From Primulina eburnea (Eukaryota > Streptophyta > Magnoliopsida > Lamiales > Gesneriaceae), in the NCBI RefSeq assembly GCF_022965805.1, contig NW_027331236.1:67321-131320 (forward strand): DNA of 64,000 bases, read 5' to 3'. Shown here piece after piece: positions 11,280 through 23,832 of the stretch. Made by a program: the position numbers and the translations under genes. Under the pieces are notes generated by a model. It saw only the letters and a program-made list of their open reading frames with translations. It had not been told where the DNA came from and did no database searches. How positions within the stretch are numbered: the first letter of the stretch is position 1; every line of letters starts with the position of its first letter.

Positions 11280-12242
11280 TAAAGGGTGTTGTACTTGTGT
11301 TGCTTGATTCGGATTACGTTATTGATATTGATATATCGAACAAGTACAGAGCTATTTTAGATTCTTTCCAGGAGATGGTAAGATTCGAACCTGAAATGGC
11401 CAAGGAATGAATGTTATACGATAAGGATTTAGATTTTAAATTCCTTGATATCTGTATTGTTATGATTCGATGATTATCGAAAGGAATGGAGTAATTCCTT
11501 ATGTATTCAGTTGATGACTGAAGTTGAGTCTATCATGAATAGATTTACTAGTAGCAGGAAGTTTGCTATAGTCTTTCAGATGATATTTCAGGTTTGTTCT
11601 GTATCAGGAAGAATGATGTCAGCCTTGATTCGATACCAGGTATGGGTTTCATTTTAGAATTTCTTATAAAATAATACTGATTGAACTGAAAGAATTGGAA
11701 TGTCAGTTGAAAGATTTACTGCCGGAGAATTAGAGTTACACCTGATTATGTGTTTCTCTGTAAAAGACTTCAGTTCTGTGTTTGGATTGATAAAGTCTGT
11801 GTTCGGAAGTGTTATGATGATTTTATGCTTGTTTTGTCTATGACATTTTATTATATTCATAGCATATAACCGATTGAATTGAACAGTTGAAATTTTTATT
11901 GAATATTCTGGGAACTGAAATTGTTGTATACAAAATTGTTCGGATATGTATCGGGATGGTAAAAGATTGTATTCAGAGTCCGTGATATCTGAAAATAGTA
12001 TACTGATTGATTGTAGCACGGTGAGACCGTGATCAATGGCTGAGTACGACATTGAATATGGCAGAATTTTCGAAATGTCAGAAATTGCGTTCTATGCAGT
12101 TATTAGATCAGTATTGCGTATTGATATTCTGAATCTGATCCGATATTATTATCGTTCTGAGTTCGTTTTTAGATACCGATTGTTATGAACCGTTGAGCTT
12201 ATATACAGTTCAGTCGAGTCAGAACTGATTTTGAAGATTAAA
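11280..12242 (+). pseudogene. Protease/RT relic of outer element
   Basis: Scraps of pol in shifting frames. About 11300-11400 recalls the end of the protease region (SNKYRAILDSFQEMVRF resembles the KYRA.ID...VRF block of Gypsy pol). At 11800-11960 there is an RT scrap around the FIDDILIYS region and the following IEQLKFLLNIL segment, with stops and indels. Much of RT is deleted. The stretch ends at the target site of the nested Tekay element (TTAAA, 12238-12242). Confidence 0.55.
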
Positions 12243-12318
12243 TGTAGTATCCCGATGCCTAATTTGAGTTAATTATTGGATTAATTATATTTCGGTGAGA
12301 TCGGAAGGACCGAACCGG

Positions 12319-12579
12319 GTTCGGATCGTCCGAATAGGGTTCGGATCGTCCGAAAAGGGTTCGGATCGTCCGAAGACAGGTGGCTGGACACGTGGAAGAC
12401 ATGCAGAGTTCGGATCGTCCAATCAGGGTTCGGATCGTCCGAAGACAGGTGTCTGGACACGTGGAAGACATGCAGGGTTCGGATCGTCCGATAAGGGTTC
12501 GGAAGGTCCGAAGGGTACAGGGTTCGGATCGTCCGAAGTGGATCGGATCGTCTGAAGAGGATCGGATCGTCCGATCGTT
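12319..12579 (+). repeat. Array of TTCGGATCGTCCGAA palindromes in Tekay U3
   Basis: Ten copies of the 15-bp inverted repeat TTCGGA-TCG-TCCGAA or close variants. Two direct repeats between them carry GGACACGTGGAAG, i.e. a G-box/ABRE core CACGTG. The array ends four bases before the TATA box, so it occupies the proximal promoter. The 3' LTR has the same array at 18233-18490. Several differences between the two LTRs are CpG-type transitions within these units. Confidence 0.85.
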
Positions 12580-12582
12580 GTC

Positions 12583-12590
12583 TATAAATA
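12583..12590 (+). promoter_or_regulatory. TATA box of Tekay LTR promoter
   Basis: TATAAATA in CTATAAATAGAGGCG directly after the palindrome array; the 3' LTR copy is at 18497-18504. Transcription would start roughly 30 bp downstream, defining the start of R. Inferred from position and consensus. Confidence 0.75.
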
Positions 12591-13507
12591 GAGGCGCGAG
12601 GCTTCACTTTTTACTCGCCAATTCCGAGTGTTCCAGAGCGTTTTAGTCGTTTCTGATGGGTTTCTAGTCTTTTCCCGAGGTTTAGGCACTAGCGGGGAGC
12701 TACTGGTTTTGTAGCGGAGCTGTGCTCTAGTTGGGAGCTAGCGGCATCAGTGGGCTGACTACGGACGCAGGCTTGATTCTAGGGCTGATTGCTAGGATCT
12801 ACTGATTTGAGGTACGAAAGTACTATCCGAGATAGCAGGATTGAGTATGCTTTACTATGTGTTGCATGTTTATATGTTGCATTATTATCTGTCATATGAT
12901 GCATGGTTTATTATGCGGCATTTGCATAATCATGTTGAGCCTGACTATTTTTGAGATAGCCTGTTGAGAGGGTGCTCAGCCCTCGTTTGTTGTGGATGGT
13001 TGACCCCGTTGGCCGACGGTGGTCAGGTCACCGGTATATCCACAGGTTTATTTTGGTATGGGAGCCACCTCCTGGTGCGACGGCGCAGAGTGCTACATAC
13101 CTTGACGTCATTTACCTGAGCAGTATTTCGATATACCCAGATCCTGGTATCCAGTACATTTTGCATACATGCATGTCATAGTCTTGTATACTCATGCTTT
13201 CGGTGCTGAGCGTTTTATGCTCACGTCCTCGGTTTATCTCTGTTTTGGACACCCTATTCGATGGGGCAGGTCTCAGGTTGGACGGTCCAGGAGGGAGTGG
13301 ACAGGGAGCTGGCAGAGGTTGACTTGTAGTTATTGGTATTTGTTATTGGAATTTAGTTCGATCTGGTTGTTTAAGTATTTTGTACTTACAGATTCGATTG
13401 GGTTGTACTACTGTTTTTCCGCTGTTTTACCTGATTCAGTTTTAATGTTAATTTTGCATGCTTAAGTTCTGATTAGTAGGTGATTCTGGAACGGGTCACT
13501 ACATTTA

Positions 13508-13519
13508 TGGTATCAGAGC
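13508..13519 (+). other. Primer-binding site of Tekay element
   Basis: TGGTATCAGAGC, complementary to initiator tRNA-Met, four bases after the 5' LTR. Confidence 0.9.
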
Positions 13520-13589
13520 ATGCATCAAGATTTTGGGATTTAGAACTGTTCTTTTGGGTTTAATCTCTGGTAACTTTTGTAGCTAAAAG

Positions 13590-16500
13590 ATGTCTGGTTT
13601 TGACGACGATGCTAGTAGTCATGGCAGCGTTGGACGCTGGGGAGACCACGACGATCGGGAGCGTCGTCGAGAGCATCGAGAACGTCGTCAACACCGTCGT
13701 GATGAGCTTCGGAGTTTTAGTATGCATCGGTTCTTGCAGATGGGGCCGAAACCTCTTTCGGGCGGTGAGACTCCGGATGTTGCGGAGAACTGGCTTGAGA
13801 GGATGGAGAGCTGCTTCAAGACTTTTCAGTGCTCGGCGGAGCAGCAGATTGTTACCCTTGATTTCTTGCTGGAGGGTGGTGCGCGCAAGTGGTGGAGGTC
13901 TACCTCTGCACCGATAGTTCAGCGACATGGTCGAGTTCTTTGGGCCGATTTCCGAGCCGCTTTCATGTTGCTTTACTTTCCGCCAGCTCTTCTGCAGACC
14001 AAGGCGATTGAGTTGATCAATCTGAAGCAGGGAAGTTTGTCTGTTGATGAGTATCAGCAGAAGTTCTTTGAGTTGCTTCCGTATGTTCCACATGTCAGTG
14101 ACAATGCTAGTGCCAAGTATAATCATTTTCTTCAGGGCCTCAATCAGGAGATTTATGATCGGGTTGTTGTCTGCGATGATCCGACATCGTATGAGGGTCT
14201 TGTGAATCGTTGTCGCCAAGCTGAGGGCAGTTTGCTGAGAGGTCGAGCCATGCAGTCTGCTCGTCCTACTAGTTCTTTGGGTCCCCGCGCCCAAGCATTC
14301 AAGAAGGCTGGATCTACTTCTTCTTCCTCTGGATCTGGAGGAATTCACCATTTTGGGAAGAAGAAGGGCCCGTGTCAGCATTGCGGGAAGGATCATCCGA
14401 CGGAGCGTTGTCGCAAGGTTGCGGGTGCTTGTTACAAGTGCGGTGAGATGGGCCACATGAAGAGAGATTGTCCACAGACGGGCGGAGGATCAGGATCTGG
14501 TTCTCAGGCTTCAGTTCATCAGAGGCCACAGCAAGGACAATCTACTCAGGGTTCTAACCTCCGACCGCGTACTCAAGGGCAGGTCTTTGCTCTTAACCAG
14601 GATCAGGCTGCTGAGGAGAACGAGAGAGTTATCGCAGGTTTATTTTTATTATGTGGATTACCTGCTTACGTTCTCATTGATACTGGTGCATCTCATTCAT
14701 TCATATCTGCGAGATTTGCTAAGCGTCATGCATTACCTTTCACTTCTTTGGGCGTTGTGGTATCTGTTTCCACACCGATGGGTCATTCGGTGTTAGCTAA
14801 ACGTCTAGTTTTGGGTTGTCCTCTAGAGTTTGAGGGTAATGTTTTAACTGCTAATTTGATGATTCTTGCGATGGAGGATTTTGATTGCATTCTGGGAATA
14901 GATGTGCTGACTGTGTTTAGAGCTACTGTGGACTGTTATCAGAAGTTTGTGCAGTTTCGTCCAGTTGAGGGCGACAGTTGGTTTTTCTATGGAGAGGGAG
15001 CGCGACCCCCGATGCCCGTGGTTTCTGCTCTGAAAGCCTATCGTGCTTTAGAGTCGGGCGGGGAAGGCTACCTTATCTATGCTATTGATTCGTCCGCAGT
15101 TAGTGTCGGTATCAGTAACATTCCAGTGGTTTGTGATTTTCCGGATGTTTTTCCCGAAGAGATTCCTGGTTTTCCTCCCGTTCGGGATGTGGATTTCGGC
15201 ATTGATTTAGTGCCAGGCACGGCACCAATCTCTAGAGCTCCTTATCGTTTAGCTCCATCGGAGATGCAAGAATTGAAACAGCAGTTGCAGGATCTTCTTG
15301 ACAAGGGGTATATTCGACCCAGTGTGTCCCCGTGGGGAGCACCAGTTCTTTTTGTCAAAAAGAAGGATGGTTCTATGCGGCTCTGCATAGATTATCGGCA
15401 GTTGAATCGTGCTACGATAAAGAATAAGTATCCGTTGCCACGGATTGATGATTTATTTGATCAACTACAAGGTACCTCTGTGTATTCCAAGATTGATTTA
15501 AGGTCTGGTTATCATCAGCTTCGAGTTCATCAGGGCGATATATCGAAGACTGCATTCAGGACCCGGTATGGGCATTATGAGTTTCTGGTTATGCCTTTTG
15601 GGGTGACGAATGCACCAGCAGTTTTTATGGATCTGATGAATCGGGTTTTTCGGGAATTCTTGGATAAGTTTGTTGTGGTGTTTATAGATGATATCTTAAT
15701 CTATTCGCATGATCAGCAAGAACACGCACAACACTTAAGGATTATTTTACAGACACTTCGCGAGAACCAGCTTTATGCGAAGTTGAGTAAATGTGAGTTT
15801 TGGATTGACAGGGTTGTATTCCTTGGGCATATCATTTCTAGCAAGGGAGTTTCAGTTGACCCGAGCAAGGTGGAAGCGGTATTGAACTGGTCGCGTCCGA
15901 CGACAGTAGCCGAGATCCGCAGTTTTCTGGGATTGGCTGGGTATTATCGCCGTTTCATTGTCAACTTCTCTCAGATTGCTAAGCCACTCACTCAGCTCAC
16001 TCGGAAAGATGTTTCATTTGAGTGGACATCAGAGTGCGAAGAGAGTTTCTTGGAACTTCGCAGACGTTTGACATCTGCGCCTGTTTTGGCTCTACCGTCT
16101 GGATCTTGTGGTTTCAGTGTTTACACCGATGCCTCTTTACAGGGACTAGGGTGTGTTCTGATGCAGAATGTGCATGTGATTGCTTATGCGTCGAGACAGT
16201 TGAAACCTCATGAGGAAAACTATCCTGTTCATGATCTGGAATTAGCAGCGATCGTTTTTGCTTTGAAAATCTGGCGCCATTATCTGTATGGTGAGCGATT
16301 TGAGATCTTCACTGATCATAAGAGTTTGAAGTATCTGTTCACTCAGGCTGAGTTGAACATGCGTCAGCGTCGTTGGATGGATCTACTCAAGGATTACGAT
16401 TGTGAGATCAAGTATCATCCAGGATCTGCGAATCTCACGGCCGATGCTCTTAGTCGCAAGGTGAGATTATCTGCTCTTCAGACTTGTGCTGTATCTGGGA

Positions 16501-18017
16501 TTATTCAGGATTTCTGTTCGATGGGATTCAATTGTAAGCATCGGAAGGGAACAAAGAGTATCCGTATAGCTACTATTTTGTCCGAGCCAGTTTTGTATTC
16601 TCGGATTAGAGATGCTCAGATGTCTGATTCTAAGGTTCAGAAATTAGCTCAGTTGGCTGATGGAGATAATACTTCTGGATTCCACTATCAGTCCGAGGGT
16701 CTTTTGTGCTTATCTGGTCGTGTTGTTGTACCAGAATATGACACTTTGAGGGAGGAGATTTTGTCCCAGGCTCATCGTAGCAAGTTGAGTGTTCATCCAG
16801 GGAGCAACAAGATGTATAAGGATTTGAGGACTCGATTTTGGTGGAAAGGTATGAAACGTAATGTTTATCAGTATGTCTCCAAGTGCCTAGTCTGTCAGCA
16901 GGGGAAGGCTGAGTATCGACGACCTGGAGGTTTGTTGCAGAATCTTCCTATTCCGGAGTGGAAGTGGGAGCATATCACGATGGACTTCGTGACTCACTTG
17001 CCTATGTCTGTGGGGAATAGAGATGCTATCTGGGTGGTAGTGGATCGGCTTACTAAGTCTGCCCATTTTCTTCCATATAACAGAGATTTCACTTTCGATC
17101 GGATGGCACGGTTGTACATTCAGGAGATTGTACGGTTTCATGGTGTGCCCGTGAGTATCGTTAGTGACAGAGATCCTCGATTTACATCTAGATTTTGGGG
17201 CAGCTTTCAGCAAGCTTTGGGCACTACCTTGAGTTTGAGTACTGCATATCACCCAGAGACTGACGGTCAGTCAGAGAGGACTATTCGTACTCTTGAGGAT
17301 ATGTTGAGATCTTGTGTGATGGATTTCGGGCCAGCTTGGCAGGATCATCTGCCACTGATAGAGTTTGCATACAACAACAGTTTTCATAGGAGTATTGGTA
17401 TGTCTCCGTTTGAAGCATTGTATGGTCGACGTTGTCGTACTCCTCTGTTCTGGGAGGAAGTCGGAGAACGACAGGTCGAGGGTCCAGAATTGATTCAGCA
17501 GGCCATGGACAAAGTTCTTGTGATCAAACAGCGGATTAAGACTGCTCAGGATCGACAAGCGAGTTATGCGAACACCAAGCGCAGACCTCTTCATTTTGAT
17601 GCAGGTGAGAAAGTGTTTCTCAAGGTATCACCTTTTCGGAGGATTCTGAGATTTGGACTCAAGGGTAAGCTATCTCCGAGATTCATTGGTCCTTTTGAGA
17701 TCTTAGAATGTGTGGGAGATTTGGCCTACAGATTAGCTTTGCCACCGTATCTGTCTAGTGTTCACAATGTGTTTCATGTGTCCTTGTTGAGACGATACGT
17801 AGCGGATGAGTCTCATGTTTTGCATCCAACAGAAGTTCAGCTGAATCCGGATTTGTCTTTTGTAGAAAGACCGGTTTCGATCTTAGACCGGAAGGATAAG
17901 GTACTGCGGCATAAGACTATTCCTCTTGTCTCAGTGCAGTGGCAGCGCCGAGGTACTGAAGAAGCTACTTGGGAACTAGAGAGTCGCATGCGGTCAGAGC
18001 ATCCAGAGTTGTTCTAG
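13590..18017 (+). CDS. Tekay-type gag-pol polyprotein (1475 aa)
   Basis: Encodes all proteins of an autonomous Ty3/Gypsy element in one frame. Gag lies in about residues 45-230, with CCHC knuckle [14 protein letters not shown] at 281-294. The aspartic protease motif DTGASHSF starts at 364. Reverse transcriptase shows the FIDD catalytic pair at D700-D701. RNase H begins with YTDAS (D847). Integrase follows, with its HHCC zinc region and catalytic D1132, D1193 and E1229. The C-terminus ([26 protein letters not shown]) is the chromodomain-like end typical of Tekay/Del chromoviruses, which is thought to guide insertion towards heterochromatin. No stops or frameshifts; every catalytic residue I checked is present. 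The ATG at 13590 follows the primer site by 70 bp. The 298-codon antisense frame at 13560-14456 is a shadow. Confidence 0.95.
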   Translation: MSGFDDDASSHGSVGRWGDHDDRERRREHRERRQHRRDELRSFSMHRFLQMGPKPLSGGETPDVAENWLERMESCFKTFQCSAEQQIVTLDFLLEGGARKWWRSTSAPIVQRHGRVLWADFRAAFMLLYFPPALLQTKAIELINLKQGSLSVDEYQQKFFELLPYVPHVSDNASAKYNHFLQGLNQEIYDRVVVCDDPTSYEGLVNRCRQAEGSLLRGRAMQSARPTSSLGPRAQAFKKAGSTSSSSGSGGIHHFGKKKGPCQHCGKDHPTERCRKVAGACYKCGEMGHMKRDCPQTGGGSGSGSQASVHQRPQQGQSTQGSNLRPRTQGQVFALNQDQAAEENERVIAGLFLLCGLPAYVLIDTGASHSFISARFAKRHALPFTSLGVVVSVSTPMGHSVLAKRLVLGCPLEFEGNVLTANLMILAMEDFDCILGIDVLTVFRATVDCYQKFVQFRPVEGDSWFFYGEGARPPMPVVSALKAYRALESGGEGYLIYAIDSSAVSVGISNIPVVCDFPDVFPEEIPGFPPVRDVDFGIDLVPGTAPISRAPYRLAPSEMQELKQQLQDLLDKGYIRPSVSPWGAPVLFVKKKDGSMRLCIDYRQLNRATIKNKYPLPRIDDLFDQLQGTSVYSKIDLRSGYHQLRVHQGDISKTAFRTRYGHYEFLVMPFGVTNAPAVFMDLMNRVFREFLDKFVVVFIDDILIYSHDQQEHAQHLRIILQTLRENQLYAKLSKCEFWIDRVVFLGHIISSKGVSVDPSKVEAVLNWSRPTTVAEIRSFLGLAGYYRRFIVNFSQIAKPLTQLTRKDVSFEWTSECEESFLELRRRLTSAPVLALPSGSCGFSVYTDASLQGLGCVLMQNVHVIAYASRQLKPHEENYPVHDLELAAIVFALKIWRHYLYGERFEIFTDHKSLKYLFTQAELNMRQRRWMDLLKDYDCEIKYHPGSANLTADALSRKVRLSALQTCAVSGIIQDFCSMGFNCKHRKGTKSIRIATILSEPVLYSRIRDAQMSDSKVQKLAQLADGDNTSGFHYQSEGLLCLSGRVVVPEYDTLREEILSQAHRSKLSVHPGSNKMYKDLRTRFWWKGMKRNVYQYVSKCLVCQQGKAEYRRPGGLLQNLPIPEWKWEHITMDFVTHLPMSVGNRDAIWVVVDRLTKSAHFLPYNRDFTFDRMARLYIQEIVRFHGVPVSIVSDRDPRFTSRFWGSFQQALGTTLSLSTAYHPETDGQSERTIRTLEDMLRSCVMDFGPAWQDHLPLIEFAYNNSFHRSIGMSPFEALYGRRCRTPLFWEEVGERQVEGPELIQQAMDKVLVIKQRIKTAQDRQASYANTKRRPLHFDAGEKVFLKVSPFRRILRFGLKGKLSPRFIGPFEILECVGDLAYRLALPPYLSSVHNVFHVSLLRRYVADESHVLHPTEVQLNPDLSFVERPVSILDRKDKVLRHKTIPLVSVQWQRRGTEEATWELESRMRSEHPELF

Positions 18018-18144
18018 TTGTAGTATTTTCAGTTATGATTGTAATTTCAGTTGTGCTTTCAGTTGTAATTCATTCTTAAGTTGAATGTATTGTTGTTCAG
18101 AATTGTCATTCTTCAGACTCGATTTCGCGGACGAAATCCTTTTT

Positions 18145-18156
18145 AGAGGGGGAGAA
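18145..18156 (+). other. Polypurine tract of Tekay element
   Basis: AGAGGGGGAGAA immediately before the 3' LTR TG; primer for plus-strand DNA synthesis. Confidence 0.85.
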
Positions 18157-19418
18157 TGTAGTATCCCAATGCCTAATTTGAGTTAATTATTGGATTAATT
18201 ATATTTCGGTGAGATCGGAAGGACCGAACCGGGTTCGGATCGTCCGAATAGGGTTCGGATTGTCCGAAAAGGGTTCGGATCGTCCGAAGACAGGTGGCTG
18301 GACACGTGGAAGACATGCAGAGTTCGGATCGTCCGACCAGGGTTCGGATCGTCCGAAGACAGGTGTCTGGACACGTGGAAGACATGCAGGGTTCGGATCG
18401 TCCGATAAGGGTTCGGAAGGTCCGAAGGGTACAGGGTTCGGATCGTCCGAAGTGGATCGGATCGTCCGAAGAGGATCGGATCGTCCGATCGTTGTCTATA
18501 AATAGAGGCGCGAGGCTTCACTTTTTACTCGCCAATTCCGAGTGTTCCAGAGCGTTTTAGTCGTTTCTGATGGGTTTCTAGTCTTTTCCCGAGGTTTAGG
18601 CACTAACGGGGAGCTACTGGTTTTGTAGCGGAGCTGTGCTCTAGTTGGGAGCTAGCGGCATCAGTGGGCTGACTACGGACGCAGGCTTGATTCTAGGGCT
18701 GATTGCTAGGATCTACTGATTTGAGGTACGAAAGTACTATCCGAGATAGCAGGATTGAGTATGCTTTACTATGTGTTGCATGTTTATATGTTGCATTATT
18801 ATCTGTCATATGATGCATGGTTTATTATGCGGCATTTGCATAATCATGTTGAGCCTGACTATTTTTGAGATAGCCTGTTGAGAGGGTGCTCAGTCCTCGT
18901 TTGTTGTGGATGGTTGGACCCCGTTGGCCGACGGTGGTCAGGTCACCGGTATATCCACAGGTTTATTTTGGTATGGGAGCCACCTCCTGGTGCGACGGCG
19001 CAGAGTGCTACATACCTTGACGTCATTTACCTGAGCAGTATTTCGATATACCCAGATCCTGGTATCTAGTACATTTTGCATACATGCATGTCATAGTCTT
19101 GTATACTCATGCTTTCGGTGCTGAGCGTTTTATGCTCACGTCCTCGGTTTATCTCTGTTTTGGACACCCTATTCGATGGGGCAGGTCTCAGGTTGGACGG
19201 TCCAGGAGGGAGTGGACAGGGAGCTGGCAGAGGTTGACTTGTAGTTATTGGTATTTGTTATTGGAATTTAGTTCGATCTGGTTGTTTAAGTATTTTGTAC
19301 TTACAGATTCGATTGGGTTGTACTACTGTTTTTCCGCTGTTTTACCTGATTCAGTTTTAATGTTAATTTTGCATGCTTAAGTTCTGATTAGTAGGTGATT
19401 CTGGAACGGGTCACTACA
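18157..19418 (+). repeat. 3' LTR of Tekay element
   Basis: 1262 bp, almost identical to the 5' LTR. Differences seen: G/A near the start, a few C/T or A/G in the array, CTAGCGGG/CTAACGGG, CAGCCC/CAGTCC, an extra G in GGTTGGACC, and CCAG/CTAG near 19066. TATA box at 18497-18504. Ends at 19418 before target duplication TTAAA. Confidence 0.95.
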
Positions 19419-19423
19419 TTAAA

Positions 19424-20238
19424 GCAGTTAAGAAGTTTGATCAGATTGTTCAAAACTTGATTTGATAGTCAGAACCGAATACCAGGTAGGTATTTCTTCT
19501 TTAATTTATGTTATTAACTAATTTGTTTATATCAGTAGTTCAGATCTGAAATCACGGATAGGGTCAGAAATGCACCGTAGTGGATTCAGTGTTCAGTCTG
19601 ATGATTGAAAATGTATGATATTCGAACAAATAATTGTGATATAGACAGATGAGATCAGTTATGATAGAAATTGTATTGAAATATTGGCAGAAATTGTACT
19701 GATACGTCTGAATCGCTAACAGAAAAGACAGAAAGATAGAAATCAGAAGATTTATTACAGAATTGTATAGTTCTAAATAGAAATGGGAGTACATTTCTAT
19801 GGCTTTTGTAATGAAATTACCGCCATTTTTCCAGATTAGGATATGATATGATTGTGATTGACAGATTGTTCAATCTATATCTATTAGTTTGTACAAGATG
19901 ACGCACAAATATAACCAAATGACACAGATCGATGTCAGGAAAAATGGTCAGAATAATTAGAATACAGAAATAGAGTATATCGGATTATGATTTCCGGTTG
20001 ATTTTGTACTTATGACAGGGTATACCACGAGCTTTCTCTCAGACTTGTCACAGATTGACAGACATTCAGGGTATATTTTATCCAGATTTGAAATCAGAGG
20101 TTGATACAAGAAAGAGATTTCAGAATGAATTCATTGAGACGAGAGTTTGATTTAAACTCTGTTATACATATCTTCTGATATATCTGAATTGATTGTTTGT
20201 GAGTTCGAGGACGAACTCAGATCTAAGAAGGGGAGAAA
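19424..20238 (+). pseudogene. Integrase relic and 3' untranslated part of outer element
   Basis: Continuation of the outer element after the Tekay insertion. About 19797-19985 shows integrase-like pieces in broken frames (VMKLPPFF, then YKMTHKYNQM, which resembles the segment after ...[10 protein letters not shown] in Gypsy integrases). The rest has no open frame. It ends with purine tract AAGAAGGGGAGAAA (20225-20238) at the 3' LTR. Confidence 0.6.
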
Positions 20239-23200
20239 CGTAATGCCCAGGAATTATAGAATTGATAAACCAAGATTATTAATCTTCATTAACGTGAGAC
20301 TCGGAAGATATGAGAATGCATGACATGCAATGAGGGTAGAAAAGACATGAGAAAATAAGAATTTTTATTTGAGACAAGACCGCACCCGCGCCCAGAACAG
20401 GAGTGCACCCGCGGTCATGCAATTGTGGATTTTTGTAAGAAAGGCCGAAGCCACACCGCACTCGCGGTGCAACAAAGACCGCACCTGCGATGCATGGACA
20501 GAAAGTTGGCAAATTTTATTCGAAGCGATACCGCACCCGCGGTGCAAGAGGGACCGCACCCGCGGTAGTGACACCGCACCTGCGGTCTTGTATGTAGCGC
20601 ACCCGCGGTCGAAGATTTTTGAAAATTATAAAGTAGCCGAAGCTTGAGCGCACCCGCGCTGCTGAACACACCGCACCCGCGGGCATGCGTGTCGCTTGAA
20701 AAATGATGCCACGTTTCATGAAGTGCATGCAGTATATATACAGAAGAATGACACGTTATTTCCTCAGAATTCAGACAAAAGGGGCGAAGACTTTGAAAGA
20801 AAATCCTTACGCCTTTTAGATTTGCGATTGTGGAAAATCCGTCTATCAGAATTCGAATCCGAACGCAGTATCGTGCTCCTTTCGCTACGAGCTACACAAG
20901 GACGTAAGTTTTGTTACATTTTGAGATGTTTTGAAAATATGATGTTGCTAGAATCGAATATGATTCAGATATGATGTTTCTGCTACCGTAAATATTATAG
21001 AATTGAAGTCAGATTAAAGAACAGATTGTTTATGTAATTGTTATGATTTTTGAAAGATATTGACTGAGATTCTATATCAGAATTGTGTTAGTATTCAGAG
21101 TATGAATTATATTAACACAGATTTTGAGTTCCAGTATTATATTTGTGATGTTCAGAATTGACGGGGTTATTCAGATTGTATTGTTATGCCGTCGAAACAT
21201 CAGTTGATTCGATATTGATCAGAGTATATTTCGATTTGAATATTAATCAGAACATGTATTGAATTGAGTTGTGTATTGATATTATACCTATTCAATTGTC
21301 ATTATCAGATTGAGAATGGACCGAGATAGAGTCGGGACTTCTTCTTCTTTTTCTTCTGAGCGAGAAGATAAAGGTATAAATTAATGTTGAGTTGGGATTG
21401 CACAACTCGAGTGAGGTTTGACTCGAGTTTCCCTAAATCACATACTTTACTTTATTGCATTGATATTTGCATTGAGTTGATTGATATACTTGTTCTCTTG
21501 AATTATAGATGACAGGTGTTAGACGAGTAATCTTGTGACAGAAGTGCCTGATAGTGGTGGTATCTCCACGGGCACATTGCACGATGTCTCAAGATAGGAT
21601 GTTAGCGATGGAGCTACAGTCCATGACGGTTAGATCAGGACACCGGATGTTTGGTTATATCGAGTAAATAGAATTGGAATTTATTCTATTACGGAATTCG
21701 ATATAGGAACACCATATTTGGTTATATTGTAATTCGATATAGGAACACCCTAAGTGGTTATATCGTAAATAGATATAGGAATACCATATTTGGTTATATC
21801 GTAATTCGATATAGGAACACCATAAGTGGTTATATCGTAAATCGATATAGGAACACCATATGTGGTTATATCGAGTAATAGGGTCAGAGTTCCTTCTATT
21901 ACGGAATTCGGTATAGGATCACCACATCTGAAAATCGGGATTCTTATGCTAGGATTGTGTGGGGACCCGGACGCTAATCAAGTTCTTAATCATCATTGGG
22001 ACCAATTAATCAATAATAAAACAGGGTCTAAATTTTTATTTTATTTTATTTTTTTTAAACTGCGGAACGTAGTGATATACAACATATATATATATAAAAT
22101 ACAAATCTTGTATTTCAACATTTATTCAAACTAGGGTTTAAAACTAAAGTCAAGTGTTTAACCCTATATCTAGTCCAAGTCCGGTGCCACCACTCTAATC
22201 ACGATCTAGCTCTTCATCTCCTCGACCCTGGACCTGTCCCACCTGTTGTCAAGTACACATACAGACAAGACAACAGCCGGATATACCGGTGAGAATATAA
22301 TCCCCAGTATAAATCAATGAAACATGCAATCATATAAATCATATAAAGCATGTAATCAGGTAACATGAATATGTATCAAAATCTGAAACATAAACAATAT
22401 CAAATCAAACTGTCGACATCAATCATAATTCAGACTAGACTCAATCCTAGTCTAGGGATCCCGGTTTCCAGATGTGGTATTCCTATATCGAATTCCGTAA
22501 AGGATGGAACCATAATATCTATTACTCGATATAACCAGTGCCCTGGTATTCCTATATCGAATTCCGTAATAGAAGAATTCCAATACCCTTTACTCGATAT
22601 AACCAAATATGGTGTTCCTATATCGAATTCCGTAATAGATTCCATTACTCGATATAACCAAACATTCAGTGTCCTGACCTAACCGTCAAGGACTGTAGCT
22701 CTATCACTAGCATCCTATCTTGAGACATAGTGCAATGTGCCGTGGTGATACCACCACTATCCGGCACTTCTGTCCCAAGATAACTTGTCTAATATCTGTC
22801 ATCTAAATACAAGAGAACAAGTACATTAATCAATGTAATGCAAATATCCATGCAATAAAATAAAGTATGTGATTTAGGGAAACCCAAGTCTAAACCGACT
22901 CAAGTCCATCTCCCAATACCACATTGACTTATACCTTTCTTTCGTCGGTTTCTGGCTCAGTCGAAGTCCTGAATTCAAAGCCTGTCTGGTACTGACAATA
23001 TCAATAATCTCATATCAATATACTAGTCAACTCCATAATAATCTGATCAATCTGGAATTAATTCAAAATCAACAGTATAACGGTACAATTCCAATATTCC
23101 CGTCTATACCCATTCATCAGATAACATTTACCATCTATAACTCATATCCAATACCATCTATCATCAATCCATAATCCAAATCTGTCCGGTATCACTGATT

Positions 23201-23491
23201 ATAATCAGAAAATCATAGCAATTCCATAATCAGTCTATTTCTTAATCTGACTTCGATTCTACGATGTCTCACATATCAAGAACATCATATATGAATCCTA
23301 TTTAATTCTGACAATAGCATAATTTCAAAGCATGTCAAAACGTAGCAAAACTTACGTCAAAGTGTAGCCTACGTCGATCGGATAACAGTACCGAAGTCGG
23401 ATTACAATTCGGACGGACGGATTGATCACACGATTGAAATTGAAATCAAATTCCAAAACTTTCTCTCAATTTCTCGATTTTTCGTTTCTAT

Positions 23492-23493
23492 CT

Positions 23494-23559
<66 letters not shown>
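23492..23559. repeat. TA dinucleotide run
   Basis: Nearly pure TA repeat directly downstream (in LTR direction) of the GCGCATATGCGC array. Similar runs sit at the same place in the solo LTRs at 39544-39593 and 61545-61582. Confidence 0.9.
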
Positions 23560-23562
<3 letters not shown>

Positions 23563-23604
23563 GTACATGCAATTGCCAAATGTCGAATTTTCCTTCTGCA
23601 TGAC

Positions 23605-23832
23605 TCGCGCATATGCGCCACATCTTCCGCGCATATGCGCGAGACCTACTGGATTCGGCCTCGGCAGCTCGCGCATATGCGCGACTCTTTCCGCGCATAT
23701 GCGCGAGGGCTACTGGAGTTTACCGTGGCGTTCCGCACAACTCGCGCATATGCGCGCACATTCATCGCGCATATGCGCGAGACCTTCTGTCCTGTTGGCG
23801 CATGTGCGCGCATTGGTTCGCGCATGTGCGCC
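23605..23832 (-). repeat. Array of GCGCATATGCGC palindromes
   Basis: Eight copies of CGCGCATATGCGCG or one-base variants (some CATGTG) within about 230 bp. Each is a near-perfect palindrome with CpGs on both flanks. Proline/alanine/arginine-rich open frames across it on both strands are artefacts. Confidence 0.85.

Larger units (their letters stand above)
12243..13503 (+). repeat. 5' LTR of Tekay element
   Basis: Starts TGTAGTATCCC and ends GGGTCACTACA. Order: short leader, palindrome array (12319-12579), TATA box (12583-12590), then about 900 bp of R/U5. ORFs of 60-108 codons on both strands over the array are low-complexity artefacts. Confidence 0.95.
12243..19418 (+). mobile_element. Complete Ty3/Gypsy Tekay-type chromovirus, nested
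   Basis: 7176 bp with LTRs of 1261 and 1262 bp (12243-13503, 18157-19418), perfect target duplication TTAAA (12238-12242, 19419-19423), primer-binding site at 13508, polypurine tract at 18145-18156 and one uninterrupted gag-pol. By eye I count about eight substitutions, all transitions, and one 1-bp indel between the LTRs, i.e. about 0.6 percent, so this is a recent insertion and possibly still autonomous. It sits in the dead pol of the outer element. Confidence 0.95.

Noticed and set aside
12259..12646. ORFs of 70-108 codons on both strands with DDPNP/SDRP-like repeats
   Set aside because: Translation of the palindrome array of the Tekay LTR; repeated at 18173-18560.
13560..14456. 298-codon antisense ORF
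   Set aside because: Shadow of gag on the opposite strand; no recognisable domain.
16887..17594. Antisense ORFs of 107-121 codons
   Set aside because: Shadows of the integrase coding region.
23605..23832. Regular short palindromic repeats resembling a CRISPR array
   Set aside because: Units are 12-14 bp with irregular spacers inside an LTR of a plant genome; no cas genes.
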